Below are positions 36,788 through 47,625 of a DNA stretch of 64,000 nt, in pieces; the first letter of the stretch is position 1, and each line of letters opens with the position of its first letter. This stretch comes from Myrmaecium sp. VS I D KN 1 (taxonomy: Eukaryota; Ascomycota; Dothideomycetes; Valsariales; Valsariaceae), in assembly GCA_019775845.1 (NCBI GenBank), contig JADQAV010000032.1, positions 372,001 to 436,000 on the forward strand. Reading direction: 5' to 3'. The translations under genes and the position numbers were made by a program. The notes beneath the pieces are model-generated. The model was not told the DNA's origin and did no database searches. It saw only the letters and a list, made by a program, of their open reading frames with translations.

Positions 36788-37447
36788 TCACCCACCCCCA
36801 CTCTCCCCCCGGCTCTCCCCTTGTTTCCTCTCCTCCCCATCCTTCACCTCCCCATCTTCCGCCTCCTCATCCTCCACCTCCCCACCATCTCCATGTCCCC
36901 TCCCCACCCCATCCTCCCTCCTCGGCACCCACTCCGGCAACCTCTCCCCCTCCTCCCCCTGCTCCTCCACCCCAAACAACCCCACCGCCCACCCCCGCCG
37001 AAACATCCACGCACACTGCACCGCATCCGGCCGGCCCGCGCGCGCATCCGCGCCCGCCGCATACAGCATCCGGGCCACGCGCTCGTGGCCCTTGAACACG
37101 GCGCCCGCGAGCGGGCTCTGGCCCCGGTCGTTGAGGATGTTGGGGTCGGCGCCGTGGGCGAGGAGGAGCGCGACGAGACTGGCGTGCGCGTGGTAGGCGG
37201 CGAGCATGAGGAAGGTGTCCCCTGTGGAGGTGCGCAGGTTGGGGGGGATCCCGGCGGTGAGGTAGTGATTGAGGTAGGTGTGGTTGCCGTGCCGGCAGGC
37301 GGTGAAGAGGCTGTTTGCGAGGTCGAGGGCGGCGGGGGGGAGGGAGGAGGGGGTGGGTGGTGATGGGGTGGGCGTGGTGGTATTGGTGGTGCTGGTGTTG
37401 GTGCTGGTGGTGTAGGGTGTGGGTGTGGGTGAGGTGGTGAGGGACAT
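36788..37447 (-). CDS. Small ankyrin-repeat protein
   Basis: This intronless frame of 219 residues starts at the ATG at 37447; longer versions of the frame lack an ATG. After a Thr/Ser/Pro-rich N-terminus (about 1-45), ankyrin repeats occupy roughly residues 48-150. The clearest signatures are GDTFLMLAAYHAH, LVALLLAHGADPN, GQSPLAGAVFKGH and ARMLYAAGADA. Ankyrin repeats bind protein partners; no other domain shows the partner. The C-terminal 60 residues are acidic, Glu/Gly/Asp-rich and probably disordered. The gene is divergent from TAF11 with 488 bp between the starts. Confidence 0.85.
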   Translation of the reverse strand: MSLTTSPTPTPYTTSTNTSTTNTTTPTPSPPTPSSLPPAALDLANSLFTACRHGNHTYLNHYLTAGIPPNLRTSTGDTFLMLAAYHAHASLVALLLAHGADPNILNDRGQSPLAGAVFKGHERVARMLYAAGADARAGRPDAVQCAWMFRRGWAVGLFGVEEQGEEGERLPEWVPRREDGVGRGHGDGGEVEDEEAEDGEVKDGEERKQGESRGESGGG

Positions 37448-37935
37448 TGTTGCGGGGGTTTTTCTGGTCAGTGGAGGGAAGGGAGGAAGCGATGAAGGTT
37501 TAGGAGCTGTTGGCCGGGTTGAGGTGGATTGAACGCATGAATTGTAGGTGTGAGGGTTCAGGTAATGAGGGAGCTGCGGGGGAGTTTCTAGATGGTGGGA
37601 TGCTGACGACTGAAGTCCGTCTCCCTCTCTCCGCATTCGAGCGCCTCGGCCTACCTCTCTCCCGGGTGTACGTCGGGTGAACTTTCTTGATGCCAAGACC
37701 GAGACAGCTTCGCCTTGAGGTTGCTTGCCTTCCGTGCAACTGGACCTGATTGCTCTAGCTTGACAATTCAGCAACCACGAACTCTCAGCTACACAAAATC
37801 CCTGCGCTTGCTCCGTCGTCCGTACAAACTCATAAACAGACCGCGTCGCCGCTTCTCAAACTCCCCGCCTTCGCGCTCCACGCGCGCCCATCTTCCTCGT
37901 CGACCGACCGACAACGGACGCCAACCGTCCCAAAT
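37448..37935. promoter_or_regulatory. Compact divergent promoter, ankyrin gene / TAF11
   Basis: Only 488 bp separate the two ATGs, so both promoters and leaders must fit here. The sequence is GC-rich with no clear TATA box. The half next to TAF11 is pyrimidine-rich. No coding potential of its own is seen. Confidence 0.55.
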
Positions 37936-39220
37936 ATGGCGTCCTCACCACCCAACGCCGGATCGCCGCCTCTCTCGACCATCTCCTTACCAAAGAAGCG
38001 TCCGTCCGGCACACCACTCGCGCCGCCCAAACGTCGCAAACCCTCCACCGGCCCCAGCGGCCTCCGTCAGACCTCATTCCCGCCCGAGGGCGTCGGCGCC
38101 GGGTCGCCATACCCGCGGTCGCCGTCGGTGGAGTCCGGCGTCACGAACACGACGGCGACGACGCACCGGGGCAAGAAGAAGAAAGGCGGCGTCGCGGATG
38201 ACGCGCGCAGCATGACTGGAACCAGCGTGCGGGGCGGTGGCCGCGGGGGAGGAACGGTGGCGGGCAGCGCGGTGGGCAGCGCGAGTCAGCGGGATGCGCC
38301 GGCGGAGGAGGAGGATGAGGGGGAGGATGAGGATGAGGATTTGGATGCGGTGTTGGAGGATGGGAAGGCGGATGAGGCGATGGAGAGGCAGGAGAAGGAG
38401 CACTTGCGGTATGTTTTCGCTCGAGCCTGGCTGCTTGGGGCGGGGAATGCTGACGGGGTTGTGCGTGCAGGATGCTAGTTGACCGCTTTGACGACGACCA
38501 AAGCGACCGCTACGAGATTTGGCGTCGAGTGAAGCTCAAGAAGGAAGTGGTTCGACGTGTAAGCAACGCCCCTGGAGCTCGCACTTCACATCCGCCATAG
38601 CATCACCGAACTAACCAACCACGCCCGTACAGATCACCAACCAAACCCTCTCCCAATCCGTCCCCGCCTCCGTCGTCACCGTCATCAACGGCTACACCAA
38701 GATCTTCATCGGCAGCCTCATCGAGCGGGCGCGGGAAGTGCAATCGGAAGAAATGGCCGCGGCAACGCACTTCCCTCCGCCCTTGCCCACGCCACCTCCA
38801 CCTCCCCCTCCACCTCCTCCCACCATGCCACTAACACCCTCCTTCCAATCCCCCTACGCCCCCACCTCCCCCTACGCCAGCCCGGCTCCCGTCTCCCTTC
38901 CCCCTCCCCCCCCTCCCCCTCCTCCTCCTCCGCCTCCACAACCATCCACCACCATCCATCCCGGCCCGAACCCGTACACGGGTCTCGCGCCCAGTCAGCT
39001 CCCCCTGGGCCCCCCGATCCCGCGCGACCTCTCGCCCCGGGAGAAGGCGAAGGAGGAGTGGCGCGGTCCCCTCACGCCCGATCATCTGCGTGAGGCGCTG
39101 CGACGCATTCGCAAGACGCCGGCGGGGGATGGGGGTGGTGGGGTTGGGTTTGGTGGGTTGAGTCTGGAGGGACGGGTGAATTGTGCAGCGAGGGTGGGGG
39201 GGAGGAGGTTGTTTAGGTAG
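37936..39220 (+). CDS. TAF11: TFIID subunit TAF11 (TAFII28 family) with proline-rich insertion, three exons
   Basis: TAF11 pairs with TAF13 through a histone fold within TFIID and contacts TBP/TFIIA. Exons are 37936-38408, 38471-38558 and 38633-39220; introns are 62 and 74 nt, giving 382 residues. The N-terminal 155 residues are disordered, with Gly-rich and very acidic tracts. The histone fold begins at MLVDRFDDDQSDRYEIWRR and continues through TVINGYTKIFIGSLIERARE. A Pro-rich segment of about 95 residues (about 235-330, with several runs of prolines) then interrupts the fold before its last helix, GPLTPDHLREALRRIRK. The fold is contiguous in human TAF11, so this insertion is notable. Its extent could be overestimated if an intron were missed, but the frame is open throughout. 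The Gly-rich C-terminus ends shortly after. Confidence 0.92.
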
Positions 39221-42055
39221 AAGGGGGGGTTTTCTGTCGGTTTGTTCTCTCTTTTTTTTTCTTGCTCCTGCTTGGGGTTCTTTTTGGCTGGATTGCTGGA
39301 TGGAATGCGGAGAAAACTTGAAGGGTTCGCTAGGGGATAGGTATTGGGGCGTTTTGAGCGGTCTTGCTAGGGGTGGAAGGGCCAATGTTTTTGCCTTCTT
39401 CCTTCTTCCTTCCTTTTTTCCTCTTTTTTTTCTTCGTTCATTACCGTCCTCCCCCGGCTGCCACCACAGTGGCTGTGTTGAGAAAGGTTCGTCCCGGGGT
39501 TTTGTTAGAGGGGGTTTGTTTTCAATAGTCGCGATAACAACCAATTTCTCCTCTCTATTTAGTTATCCCTTATCATTATTCTTTCTTCTTTCTGCTTTCT
39601 TAGTACTTTTATGTTTTCTACTTTGCGCTGAGTGGGGGAAGAAACCTCTTCTGACTGTTTTCGGGTTCCAGATCACTGTTGGTAGCTTTCCTTTTCCCTT
39701 TTCTAGGTTATATACTCTATAATAGCGATTCGAAGACAGTAAGCGATGAGGAATATGAAGAAGGGAAGAGAGATTATCGAGGTCGAAGATCGTGACTGCG
39801 GACATTCATTATCTTTTATTTTGCTTTCTTTCTTTCTTTCTTCCCTATTTTTAATCTTCTAGAAGAAGAATAATAATATAAGGAATACCTGTCTAACGTA
39901 TTTTCATAAGGATAAATTGGTTAGGCAATTCGGATGTTGAAATGACATCCAGGATATTATATTCGTTATGATATCTCCCGGAGAAGAAAAGGATATCGAG
40001 CCAAAAGCCAATTCCTTATTCCAAGTATACTATACCGTCATCAAAGCAATAAATCTACATTCTATGATCCATAGCTACATGCCTGACCGCCTGCATCTCA
40101 ACACCTTTTCCATGTACACACCGTATCCGTACCTCGGTACCTACCTACTGTACAGTGTGACACCCTTCCCGTCGCAGCGAACCCTGAAACCCACCGCTGC
40201 CAGCCAGCACCGTCACTGTCATGCACCAGAACTCGCTGCTCACCGCACCTCACAGCTGTAATATCAGAAAGCCGGTGTGTACACGCTACCTACAATTGCC
40301 CACTACTGTGTACAGTACAGTACTCCACAATAGCAGGTGTACATAGTATAACGGGATACGGTACGGCTAGGTAAGTAGTGGTGATGGTGTAACCTCTCCG
40401 TACCCAGTCACCGACCAATAACATAGCTTCAACCCTCATCCCGTCAATGGGGATGGGGGGGGCAGATGCTAAATTTAGAAACGGGCTGTTTCGGCTGCTA
40501 CTTCGGGGGATTCGATTCGTCGAGGGAAGCCAGGGAGACAGGGAGACAGCCCGGCAGGGGTTGACAGCGCCCCCCTCGCCCCTCGCCCCGCCCGCGCCGC
40601 CCACGGCACAGGGCCAGCCCAGCCTGCCTGCCTGCTGCTTGCTTGCTGCGACTTTCCCATTGTTGTACGTGTGGATTTCCTGGCTGGCTACGATTGTGTG
40701 TGGACTCGGTTACCCGGATTGTGACAAAGAAAGGGAACCTCTTTTTGAACTTCTTTTCTTTCTTTCATTCACGAACTCGGTCTTCTTTTGCCTTTTCCGG
40801 TCTTCTTTCTCTTCTTCTTCCTTGACAGACAGACAGACAGACAGAACTAACTGACCAACCAAACCGACCGACCGACCGACCCGCCGGCGCTTGCTGGCTG
40901 GCCCAAACCGATCTTCTACCAGCGCGCTCGGCCGATTTCCCACCCACCCACTGAATTCCCACACATTCCCACCTTTCACACCCACCACTCACCACTCACA
41001 CACCCACTTGCACTCAGCACTCAGGCACCTCTGCTGTCTGTCATCCTCATCCTCATACACTCACCATCGTCTCCTGCTTCTTCTGCTTCTTCATTTCTCT
41101 GTGTACATTCTCGCACACCTTCCACGCTCTTCGTGGGGCACATCCCTCCCTCCCTCCTTGTCTCTCTCTCCCCTTACCCTTACCCGTACCCTTAACCCTC
41201 CCACCCTCCTCCCTCCCCCTCGACCACCACCGGACCGTCTCTGGGAGACTTTAATTCCAACCTCCTTTCGCCGTTCTTGTTTACAACGTGCCCACACCCA
41301 CTATCCACCATCCACCCACCATCCACCACCCACACCCCTTCTTCCTTCACACGCCTCTTTTTTTTTCCCAACCGCTCCCGCAACTACGCACACGCACACA
41401 CGCACGCACACGAGACGCACGGGCACGACATCCACACACGTCCCTTTGCACACACACACATACACGCTTCTCCATCACCTTCGACCCGTTGTTCGTCGCC
41501 ATCGTCGTCGTCGTCGTTGTCGTCGTCGCCCTTCCAGTCGACGTTTTACCGTTTCGCGCCCTCGTCCAGGCTCAGAGGCGCATCGCCTCCCCCTTCCCTC
41601 AGCCAGTCATTCCTTCCGGCGCTTAACCACCACCAATACCACCACTACCACCACTATCCTCGCCTCCTCCTCCTCCACCACCCCCGTTGAGATCTGGTAT
41701 CTCGAGTCGTTCTTCCACAAAACCGTTCGCAACCAATCCAAAAACTTCCTGAGCCGATTCGCTGGCTTGTCCGGTACGTGATCTTTACCGCCCGTCCTCC
41801 TCCTCCATCCTTCTCGCTCGCTCGCTTCCTCCCCCCCCCTCCTTCCTCGATACCTACTCGTCGGGCTGTCTGCGATCCGGTGCGTGTGCGCTTGCCCGGT
41901 GTTGCTCCTGCAGAAACCGTTTCCTGGAACTCGGTTGCCTCTTCTCGTTCGAAGCCAGATGTTCACGATCAACCTTCACCTTCCCGCCTTGTGCTTTCCC
42001 CTTTCACCTGTGACCGATCGACGTCCGCACCGAGTCGTCGCTTCATGCCAGCGAC
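39221..42055. other. Long intergenic region and 5' leader of the phosphatase gene
   Basis: TAF11 3' flank occupies the left, with T-rich sequence from 39230 to 39860. The middle is AT-rich, with short GTACA-type repeats near 40310. From about 40730 the plus strand is strongly pyrimidine-rich and includes GACA/GACC repeats, fitting a promoter and long leader of the phosphatase gene. A GTACGT at 41774 and a CTCCTGCAG ending at 41913 could bound a 140-nt leader intron. No separate gene is supported. Confidence 0.5.
40824..40881. repeat. GACA and GACC tetranucleotide repeats
   Basis: About five GACA units (40824-40844) are followed, after a short break, by about four GACC/CGAC units (40864-40881). 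They lie in the presumed promoter of the phosphatase gene. Confidence 0.85.
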
Positions 42056-42102
42056 ATGGCCGCCTCTTCCTCCTCCTCCTCCGCGTTCCTCTACTCCGCT
42101 GA
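41959..42102 (+). promoter_or_regulatory. Upstream ORF overlapping the phosphatase start
   Basis: An ATG at 41959 opens a 47-codon frame that ends at 42102, past the main ATG at 42056 in a different frame. Another out-of-frame ATG lies at 42045. If the transcript starts upstream, scanning ribosomes would meet these first, which could lower phosphatase translation. Whether they are in the mature leader is unknown. Confidence 0.4.
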
Positions 42103-45100
42103 CAGTCCCCCGTTGAAAAGGTCCTTCACCGACGACATAGTCTCTAATACTGCCTACCGTGGCCCCCGTCGCGTCTCCGAATCCTGCTTCGCCGGTGTGG
42201 GCTCCTGTCCCAACAACACAACCCTTCGCCCGGTGAAACGACCCGCTCGACCTGCTGCTCAGCGACGCCGTGGCGTGAAAGACGCTGAGCACGCCGCCGC
42301 CGCCGCCACAACCACCACCACCCCGAACCGGGCGTCAAGCATGCCCATTTCGACCACCACACGACCTCACGCCGTTCTGATGCCTTCGTTCATGTCCGTC
42401 TTTGGAGAGGAAGCAAACACACGAGCTTTTAGGGAATACCGAGATCGCAAGGCCGCGAGCCATGGAGAGTCGATAAGGCCGGCGACTAGTGGGAACATAC
42501 AGCGCGGTCCAGGTCCCGGTCTGGGACCATTCTCTTCTTCTTCCGCCACCTCCACCTCCTTCCACCAACACCGTAACAGCACGTCCACCTCCGGATCCGA
42601 GTCCACCGACACCTCACCCACCAGCACCATCTCCACCGTCGATTCGTCGACCATGACCGAACCGTCTCCGGGACCTCCGCCGGAGTCGCCCCAGGCCAAG
42701 ACCCCGGCCACGTCCTTCTCCCCCGACTTTCGATCGCGGCAGCGTAGCATTGAGGCGTCTCCGAGCCAGTACTTCGAGCTGCAGCGACCCACCACCCCGG
42801 CGAAGAAGCCGAGAAACCTCAAGAATCTCGCGGTGAACACGTCGAGCGCCGTGAGCTTTGGAGGCCGACTGATCTCCACAGCCGTCTTACCTGCTGGCAA
42901 CGGCGATGGGCGTCCGCCGACGACCAGCTCCGCCCCCAGCTCCCCGTCCTTTGTGAAACCGCCGACGCCACCGAGACGACGACCGAGTAATTTAGGCCTC
43001 ACCATCCAGACCCCCGCCAACAGCAACCTTCCGACACGACTGACGATCCCCGCCACCCCTTCCTTCAAGCAGAGGCCCTCCCTCCGCCACTTCCAATCAT
43101 CCCCGTCACTCCCGTTATGCTCGCCTACCGTCGCCCCCTCGGGAGGCATGCAATTCCCGCCGCCGAAGCAGCAAAAACCCGCACCGCATGGCTTCGCCGA
43201 AGTGCCGTTGGAGGACGATGAAGAGGAGGACCAGGAGCCGAATTTTGACGTGCCGCAGTCGCGGGAAGAGAAGCCGGCGGCCTACCCGAACGGCCCGATT
43301 TGCATCTACGAATCCGGGGTGTATCTATATTTTGAGCCGACGGCGGAGCAGGCGTGCGATTACGATGTTATCTTGAACGTGGCGAGCGAGGTTAAGAACC
43401 CGTTCCTCTCGTCGACGGAGGAGGGTCAGAAGTTCGATCTGGACGCGAGGCGCGCGGGTGCGGATCAGCCGAAGGGTCTTCACGGCGTAACTCCGCAGGA
43501 CTTTATGCGCGCGTCCGCGGCGGCGGCGGGGAAGGAGCAGAGCAATTCACCGACGACGCCGAAAGCTTCGTACCAGGACCATCTCCCACTCAACACCACC
43601 GTCATCCCGCCGCGGGATGGGAAGCCGGAGTACATTCACATCCCCTGGGAACACAACACCGATATCGTGCCGGACTTGTTCAAGCTGGTGCGATTGATCG
43701 ACAACCGGGTGCAGCAGGGGAAGCGCGTCCTCGTGCACTGCCAATGCGGCGTGAGTCGCTCGGCCAGCTTGATCGTGGCCTTTGGTCTCTATAAAAATCC
43801 GGGCATCAGCGTGCAGGAGGCGTACGACGCGGTGAAGCGGCGGAGCAAGTGGATCGGCCCGAACATGAACCTGATCATGCAGCTGCAGGAATTCCGGAAC
43901 GGCCTGCTCCGGGCGAACAACGACCGCGGCTTCTCGAACCAGGTGTACGGCCTGTCGCAGCACTCGGCGGGACTGGCGGCGTCCTCGGTGACGGGCGCGC
44001 GTCGAACGGCGCCGTTTGGGGATGCGACGTCCGGATCGCGCACCCCGCGGACGGCGCCGCTGCCTCCGGAGGTGGATGCCAGTGCGCAGCGGGCGAGCAC
44101 GGGGAATATGATCTCGCCGGGTCCCTTGTCGGCGCCGTTCCTGACTGGACCTGGCTTCCGCCGTTCGTGGGGCTCGCCGCAGCCGGAGTTTGATCTTTCG
44201 CCCACCACAACGGCGCCCACCGCAAGCACGCCTGTTGCGGTGACTACGGAAACGCCGTATGTCGATCCAAAGGGACATGTGGTCCCGATGATTGAGGTCG
44301 TCCCCAAAGTCGACGACACGCCGAGGCCACCGCCGCCGCCGCCGCCGCCGCAGCAGCAGCAGAAGACGCCCTGCTCGCGCTCCTCCCCGGCGGAACGGCG
44401 AAAGACGGCTGCGATGCACTTCGCGCGCCAGCTGCCGTTTCGCCAAGATCATGATGGCGATCTGCATATGTCCGGCACGACGGTGACGACTCAGACGGTT
44501 GCTTCCCCGCGGAGTGAAGAGTTTCATATGAATGGCTTTCAGGCGCGTGATGAAGAGTCGAGGGATGGGTGTGGGCTTATGTCGCCGAGGCGTGCTACAT
44601 TTGATATCCCGCCCGCTTCGCGCGCCTCGCCCCCGCGGCTGGAGGAACCCCCGTTGTTTTCCCCGATGCGGATGGAGTTTGACAGGGAGGGGTGGGGTGA
44701 GCGGCGGCGGGACGAAGAGGACTCGTACGGCCTGACGTCCCCGCGCGCGACCGAGTTCCCCCGGGATCCCCTGGCGACGCTGGAGCAGAGCATCGCGTCG
44801 GAGGTCCATCGCCAGCCGTCGTCGCCCAAACACGCGCACGTCATCCTGCCCCCGTCGGATTTGGGTTCTTCTTCGTTGGAAGGGTTTGGCGGTTTTGGAT
44901 CGTTGGATGAGCGGGCGCGACCTGCGGAGCATGGCGGCAGCAGCGGTGCTTTTCCGTCGATATCGGTTCATGATAGCCCGTCGCGGCGGATGGATTCTCA
45001 CGATGGTTTCCTGCCACCGCCGTCGCCGGGCTTCTTTCCGCCGTCGAATGGGTTTGATCGGTTCGCGCGCCCGCCGCCGCCGTCGCCGGGGTTCTTTCAT

Positions 45101-45661
45101 CGGCCGGATTCGTTGCAACCGCCGTTTGCACAGTCCGTCGACCGCACGCTTCCTCCGCCCTCTCCGAGCTTCTTCTCCCCTCCAAGCACCTCGAATCACC
45201 ACCACAACCACCACCCACCTTCCCCCCCGCGGGATCCACAACTGCAACCGCAACCCCTCCGCCCCAAATTCAGCGCGCCCAACCTCCGCGAGCAAATCCG
45301 TCTCCACCGTCTGCAAGCGGAACTCGAAGCGCAACTGCCCCATCGCTCGCCCTCGCTACATCCTGTTGGCGGCGGTCACGGCGGCGGTGGTGGTGACGAC
45401 GTCCCGGTCCCGGTCCCGGTCCCGGAGGATGCCCTCCTTTCACCTCGCGCCACGGAGTTCGTGCGCAATCCGTTTCATGTTGATTTGGGGCGGGTTGTTG
45501 CGGAGGCTGGGGGTGAAGGGGAGGGGATGGGGGTCAAGAGGGAGCAGGAGGAGGAGGAGAAGAAGGAGGGGAAGGAGGTGTTGCAAGAGGATCCGAGGAG
45601 TCCGGTTCAGAAGGGAAGTGCGGCTGGGTTGATTGTGAGGAATATCTGGGATGTGCTTTAG
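42056..45661 (+). CDS. Large dual-specificity (MAP kinase-type) protein phosphatase
   Basis: This is a cysteine-based phosphatase that would remove phosphate from Tyr and Ser/Thr, most likely on MAP kinases (Msg5/Pmp1-like family in fungi). It is one uninterrupted frame of 1201 residues starting in a good context (GACATGGCC). The N-terminal 400 residues are Ser/Thr/Pro-rich and disordered. The catalytic domain spans about 413-625, begins near GPICIYESGVYLYFEP and contains IPWEHNTDI, a likely general-acid loop. Its signature is HCQCGVSRS with nucleophile Cys562 (C-X5-R). A spacer after the strand region is longer than in typical enzymes. The C-terminal half repeats short motifs of the type SPRATEF (near 893 and 1129, with variants near 817, 841 and 868) and PPSPGFF (near 988, 1006 and 1033). 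These may be docking or proline-directed phosphorylation sites. Substrate is inferred from family. Confidence 0.93.
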   Translation: MAASSSSSSAFLYSADSPPLKRSFTDDIVSNTAYRGPRRVSESCFAGVGSCPNNTTLRPVKRPARPAAQRRRGVKDAEHAAAAATTTTTPNRASSMPISTTTRPHAVLMPSFMSVFGEEANTRAFREYRDRKAASHGESIRPATSGNIQRGPGPGLGPFSSSSATSTSFHQHRNSTSTSGSESTDTSPTSTISTVDSSTMTEPSPGPPPESPQAKTPATSFSPDFRSRQRSIEASPSQYFELQRPTTPAKKPRNLKNLAVNTSSAVSFGGRLISTAVLPAGNGDGRPPTTSSAPSSPSFVKPPTPPRRRPSNLGLTIQTPANSNLPTRLTIPATPSFKQRPSLRHFQSSPSLPLCSPTVAPSGGMQFPPPKQQKPAPHGFAEVPLEDDEEEDQEPNFDVPQSREEKPAAYPNGPICIYESGVYLYFEPTAEQACDYDVILNVASEVKNPFLSSTEEGQKFDLDARRAGADQPKGLHGVTPQDFMRASAAAAGKEQSNSPTTPKASYQDHLPLNTTVIPPRDGKPEYIHIPWEHNTDIVPDLFKLVRLIDNRVQQGKRVLVHCQCGVSRSASLIVAFGLYKNPGISVQEAYDAVKRRSKWIGPNMNLIMQLQEFRNGLLRANNDRGFSNQVYGLSQHSAGLAASSVTGARRTAPFGDATSGSRTPRTAPLPPEVDASAQRASTGNMISPGPLSAPFLTGPGFRRSWGSPQPEFDLSPTTTAPTASTPVAVTTETPYVDPKGHVVPMIEVVPKVDDTPRPPPPPPPPQQQQKTPCSRSSPAERRKTAAMHFARQLPFRQDHDGDLHMSGTTVTTQTVASPRSEEFHMNGFQARDEESRDGCGLMSPRRATFDIPPASRASPPRLEEPPLFSPMRMEFDREGWGERRRDEEDSYGLTSPRATEFPRDPLATLEQSIASEVHRQPSSPKHAHVILPPSDLGSSSLEGFGGFGSLDERARPAEHGGSSGAFPSISVHDSPSRRMDSHDGFLPPPSPGFFPPSNGFDRFARPPPPSPGFFHRPDSLQPPFAQSVDRTLPPPSPSFFSPPSTSNHHHNHHPPSPPRDPQLQPQPLRPKFSAPNLREQIRLHRLQAELEAQLPHRSPSLHPVGGGHGGGGGDDVPVPVPVPEDALLSPRATEFVRNPFHVDLGRVVAEAGGEGEGMGVKREQEEEEKKEGKEVLQEDPRSPVQKGSAAGLIVRNIWDVL

Positions 45662-47625
45662 TTGGATGTGGAGTGTGGAGGGGTGCTGTTCACTCCCCCT
45701 TTTTTTTTCTTGGGGTTTTCTTGCCTTTTCCCCCGGTTTGCTTTCTCTTTTTTCTTATGTGTCTTTTTTGGGAGGGGATAAGGGGAAGAGGGGCTTCTCT
45801 TTTCTTTTGTTCTTTTGGTCTTTTGGTCTTTGGGTTGCGGACTTTTACTTGACTCACTTTGCTTTACTTTTTACTACGCTTCACAGGATATCCAGCTTTT
45901 ACTTTTTTTTCTTTCTTTTTTTTTTCTTTCTATATCTTACTCGTTTCTCTCTCTTTTTCTGTGGTATTCCGCTCGCTTTTTCTTTTTCTTCCCTTTCATG
46001 GTACGGTGTGGTATGGTAGTGGTACGGTAGGAGTACGCTAGGGTGGGAAATATACCATAGGACCCGGGCGAGATTTGGGGCCCTTAGGTGACAGGGAGGA
46101 AGGGAATCCCCAAGCTACATTATATTATATATAAGCCTATAGGACTATCGGTGCTTACCGCTCGATCGCTTCCCTTCTCTTCTTCCCATCTTCCATTTTT
46201 CTCTGGCTAGCAACGGGGATTGAGGGGGTATACGGCGTCTCCACCATCCTCCGTCTTTCTTTTTTCCACGTGGGGTGGGCAGGTAGGCGTCGCAAAGGAG
46301 CTTGATCACGTTCGAGGTAGGTCCCTAGGTAGGGGCTTTGAATACGTATGTACGTCGAACATCGGAACATCAAATATCCCCATCGCGACGGTTCCATCCG
46401 TGTGCATCTGAACCGTCGCTTCCTTTCCCCTCCTTCACTATTATAGTAGAACACTATAACCCGCTGCTCAGCACGTGAGGCAGTGTGCGTGGTCGGGGTA
46501 GGGATGGCGCGGTCGGAGGGATTGGAGGGCTCGGAGGGCTCGGAGGGAGTAAGAATAAGGGTGGATGGTTGGGAGGTAGGAAGGGCGGGGGAGTGTTTTC
46601 TTTGAGGGGGAAGAGAGGGGAGTTTGTATTGTGCGGATGGAAAATGAGAAAACAAGAGAAAGGCCGTGTGTCAGGACCTCGCCCCCCTTCTTCCTACCTT
46701 TCCCCTCCCTTCCCGTCTAGAATAGAAAAGCCCAAGCGAGCACGTCCCTCATCCGCGGAGTGAGTGAGTTGTCGACGCTGGGAAGGGCGAGGGTGGAGAG
46801 GGTGGAGAGGTTAGGAGTTCGTGGATCGTATGTGAGATGCAGGCCGTGGCTCTTCTTCTCCCTCACCCTCTCCTTCCTATCTATCTGATTCGGTATAGCA
46901 TGAGGCATCGAGTTGGAGTCAACGATTTCAGGCAATCTATGTATTGTGTGGAGAGAGAAGAGGGTAGAGAAGAGACTACGTTATAGATATGAACGAAGGG
47001 ATATCCTGGAGGAAGAAGAAGGGGGAGAGAGAGAGAGAGGCAGCCTCCGTGAGGAACGGTGGTAAGATCGGCTTGTTTATATGAGGGAGTACTTATAGCA
47101 GAGAGAAAGGGATGGATAGCAACTAAGATAGATAGGATAAACACTGTTGACTAAAACTATCATCATAACCATAACCATAACCATGATCGTAAACGTGAAC
47201 ACCACATCACTCGTGACATACTGTAGAACAAACGACATGATGCGGATTCCACCACTCCATCTTACCCCAGCTAACCACGTAACCAACTCTCAGTCTGCCA
47301 GGTATAACGAATGAACGAACGAACGAACGACCCAATCGACCGTGAACCAAGAACCCTCCTCCTCCTTCTTCTCTGACTGTCCTGATAGAATGGAACGAGA
47401 AACAAGTGAGGAAGTGAGGAAGTAAGTGAGAGAGAGGGAGAGTGGGAGAAAGAAAGCGAGCGGAAATAAGAACGAAAGAAAGAAATCAAGAAGCGAAAAA
47501 CGAAAAGAGACGAAAAACCGCAGACAACCAAACGAAACATCCCAGATCCGAGAGATCCAACAGCACCACAGTAAAAAACAACACTCCCCCATCCCCAACC
47601 CCCCCCTCCTGGAAGAAAAAAAAAA
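45662..47625. other. Convergent intergenic region
   Basis: The 3' ends of the phosphatase (+) and J-domain (-) genes face each other. T-rich sequence (45690-46010) follows the phosphatase stop. The remainder has AC-rich and purine-rich tracts plus short repeats such as ATAACC near 47165 and GAAC near 47310. No gene supported. Confidence 0.5.

Noticed and set aside
41165-41200. CCCTTACCC-type repeats resembling an interstitial telomere
   Set aside because: The unit CCCTTA is not a rotation of the fungal telomere repeat CCCTAA/TTAGGG, and only two or three imperfect units occur in a generally pyrimidine-rich leader.
43547-45343. A 598-codon minus-strand frame opposite the phosphatase
   Set aside because: It is extremely Arg-rich and antisense to a well-supported catalytic domain.
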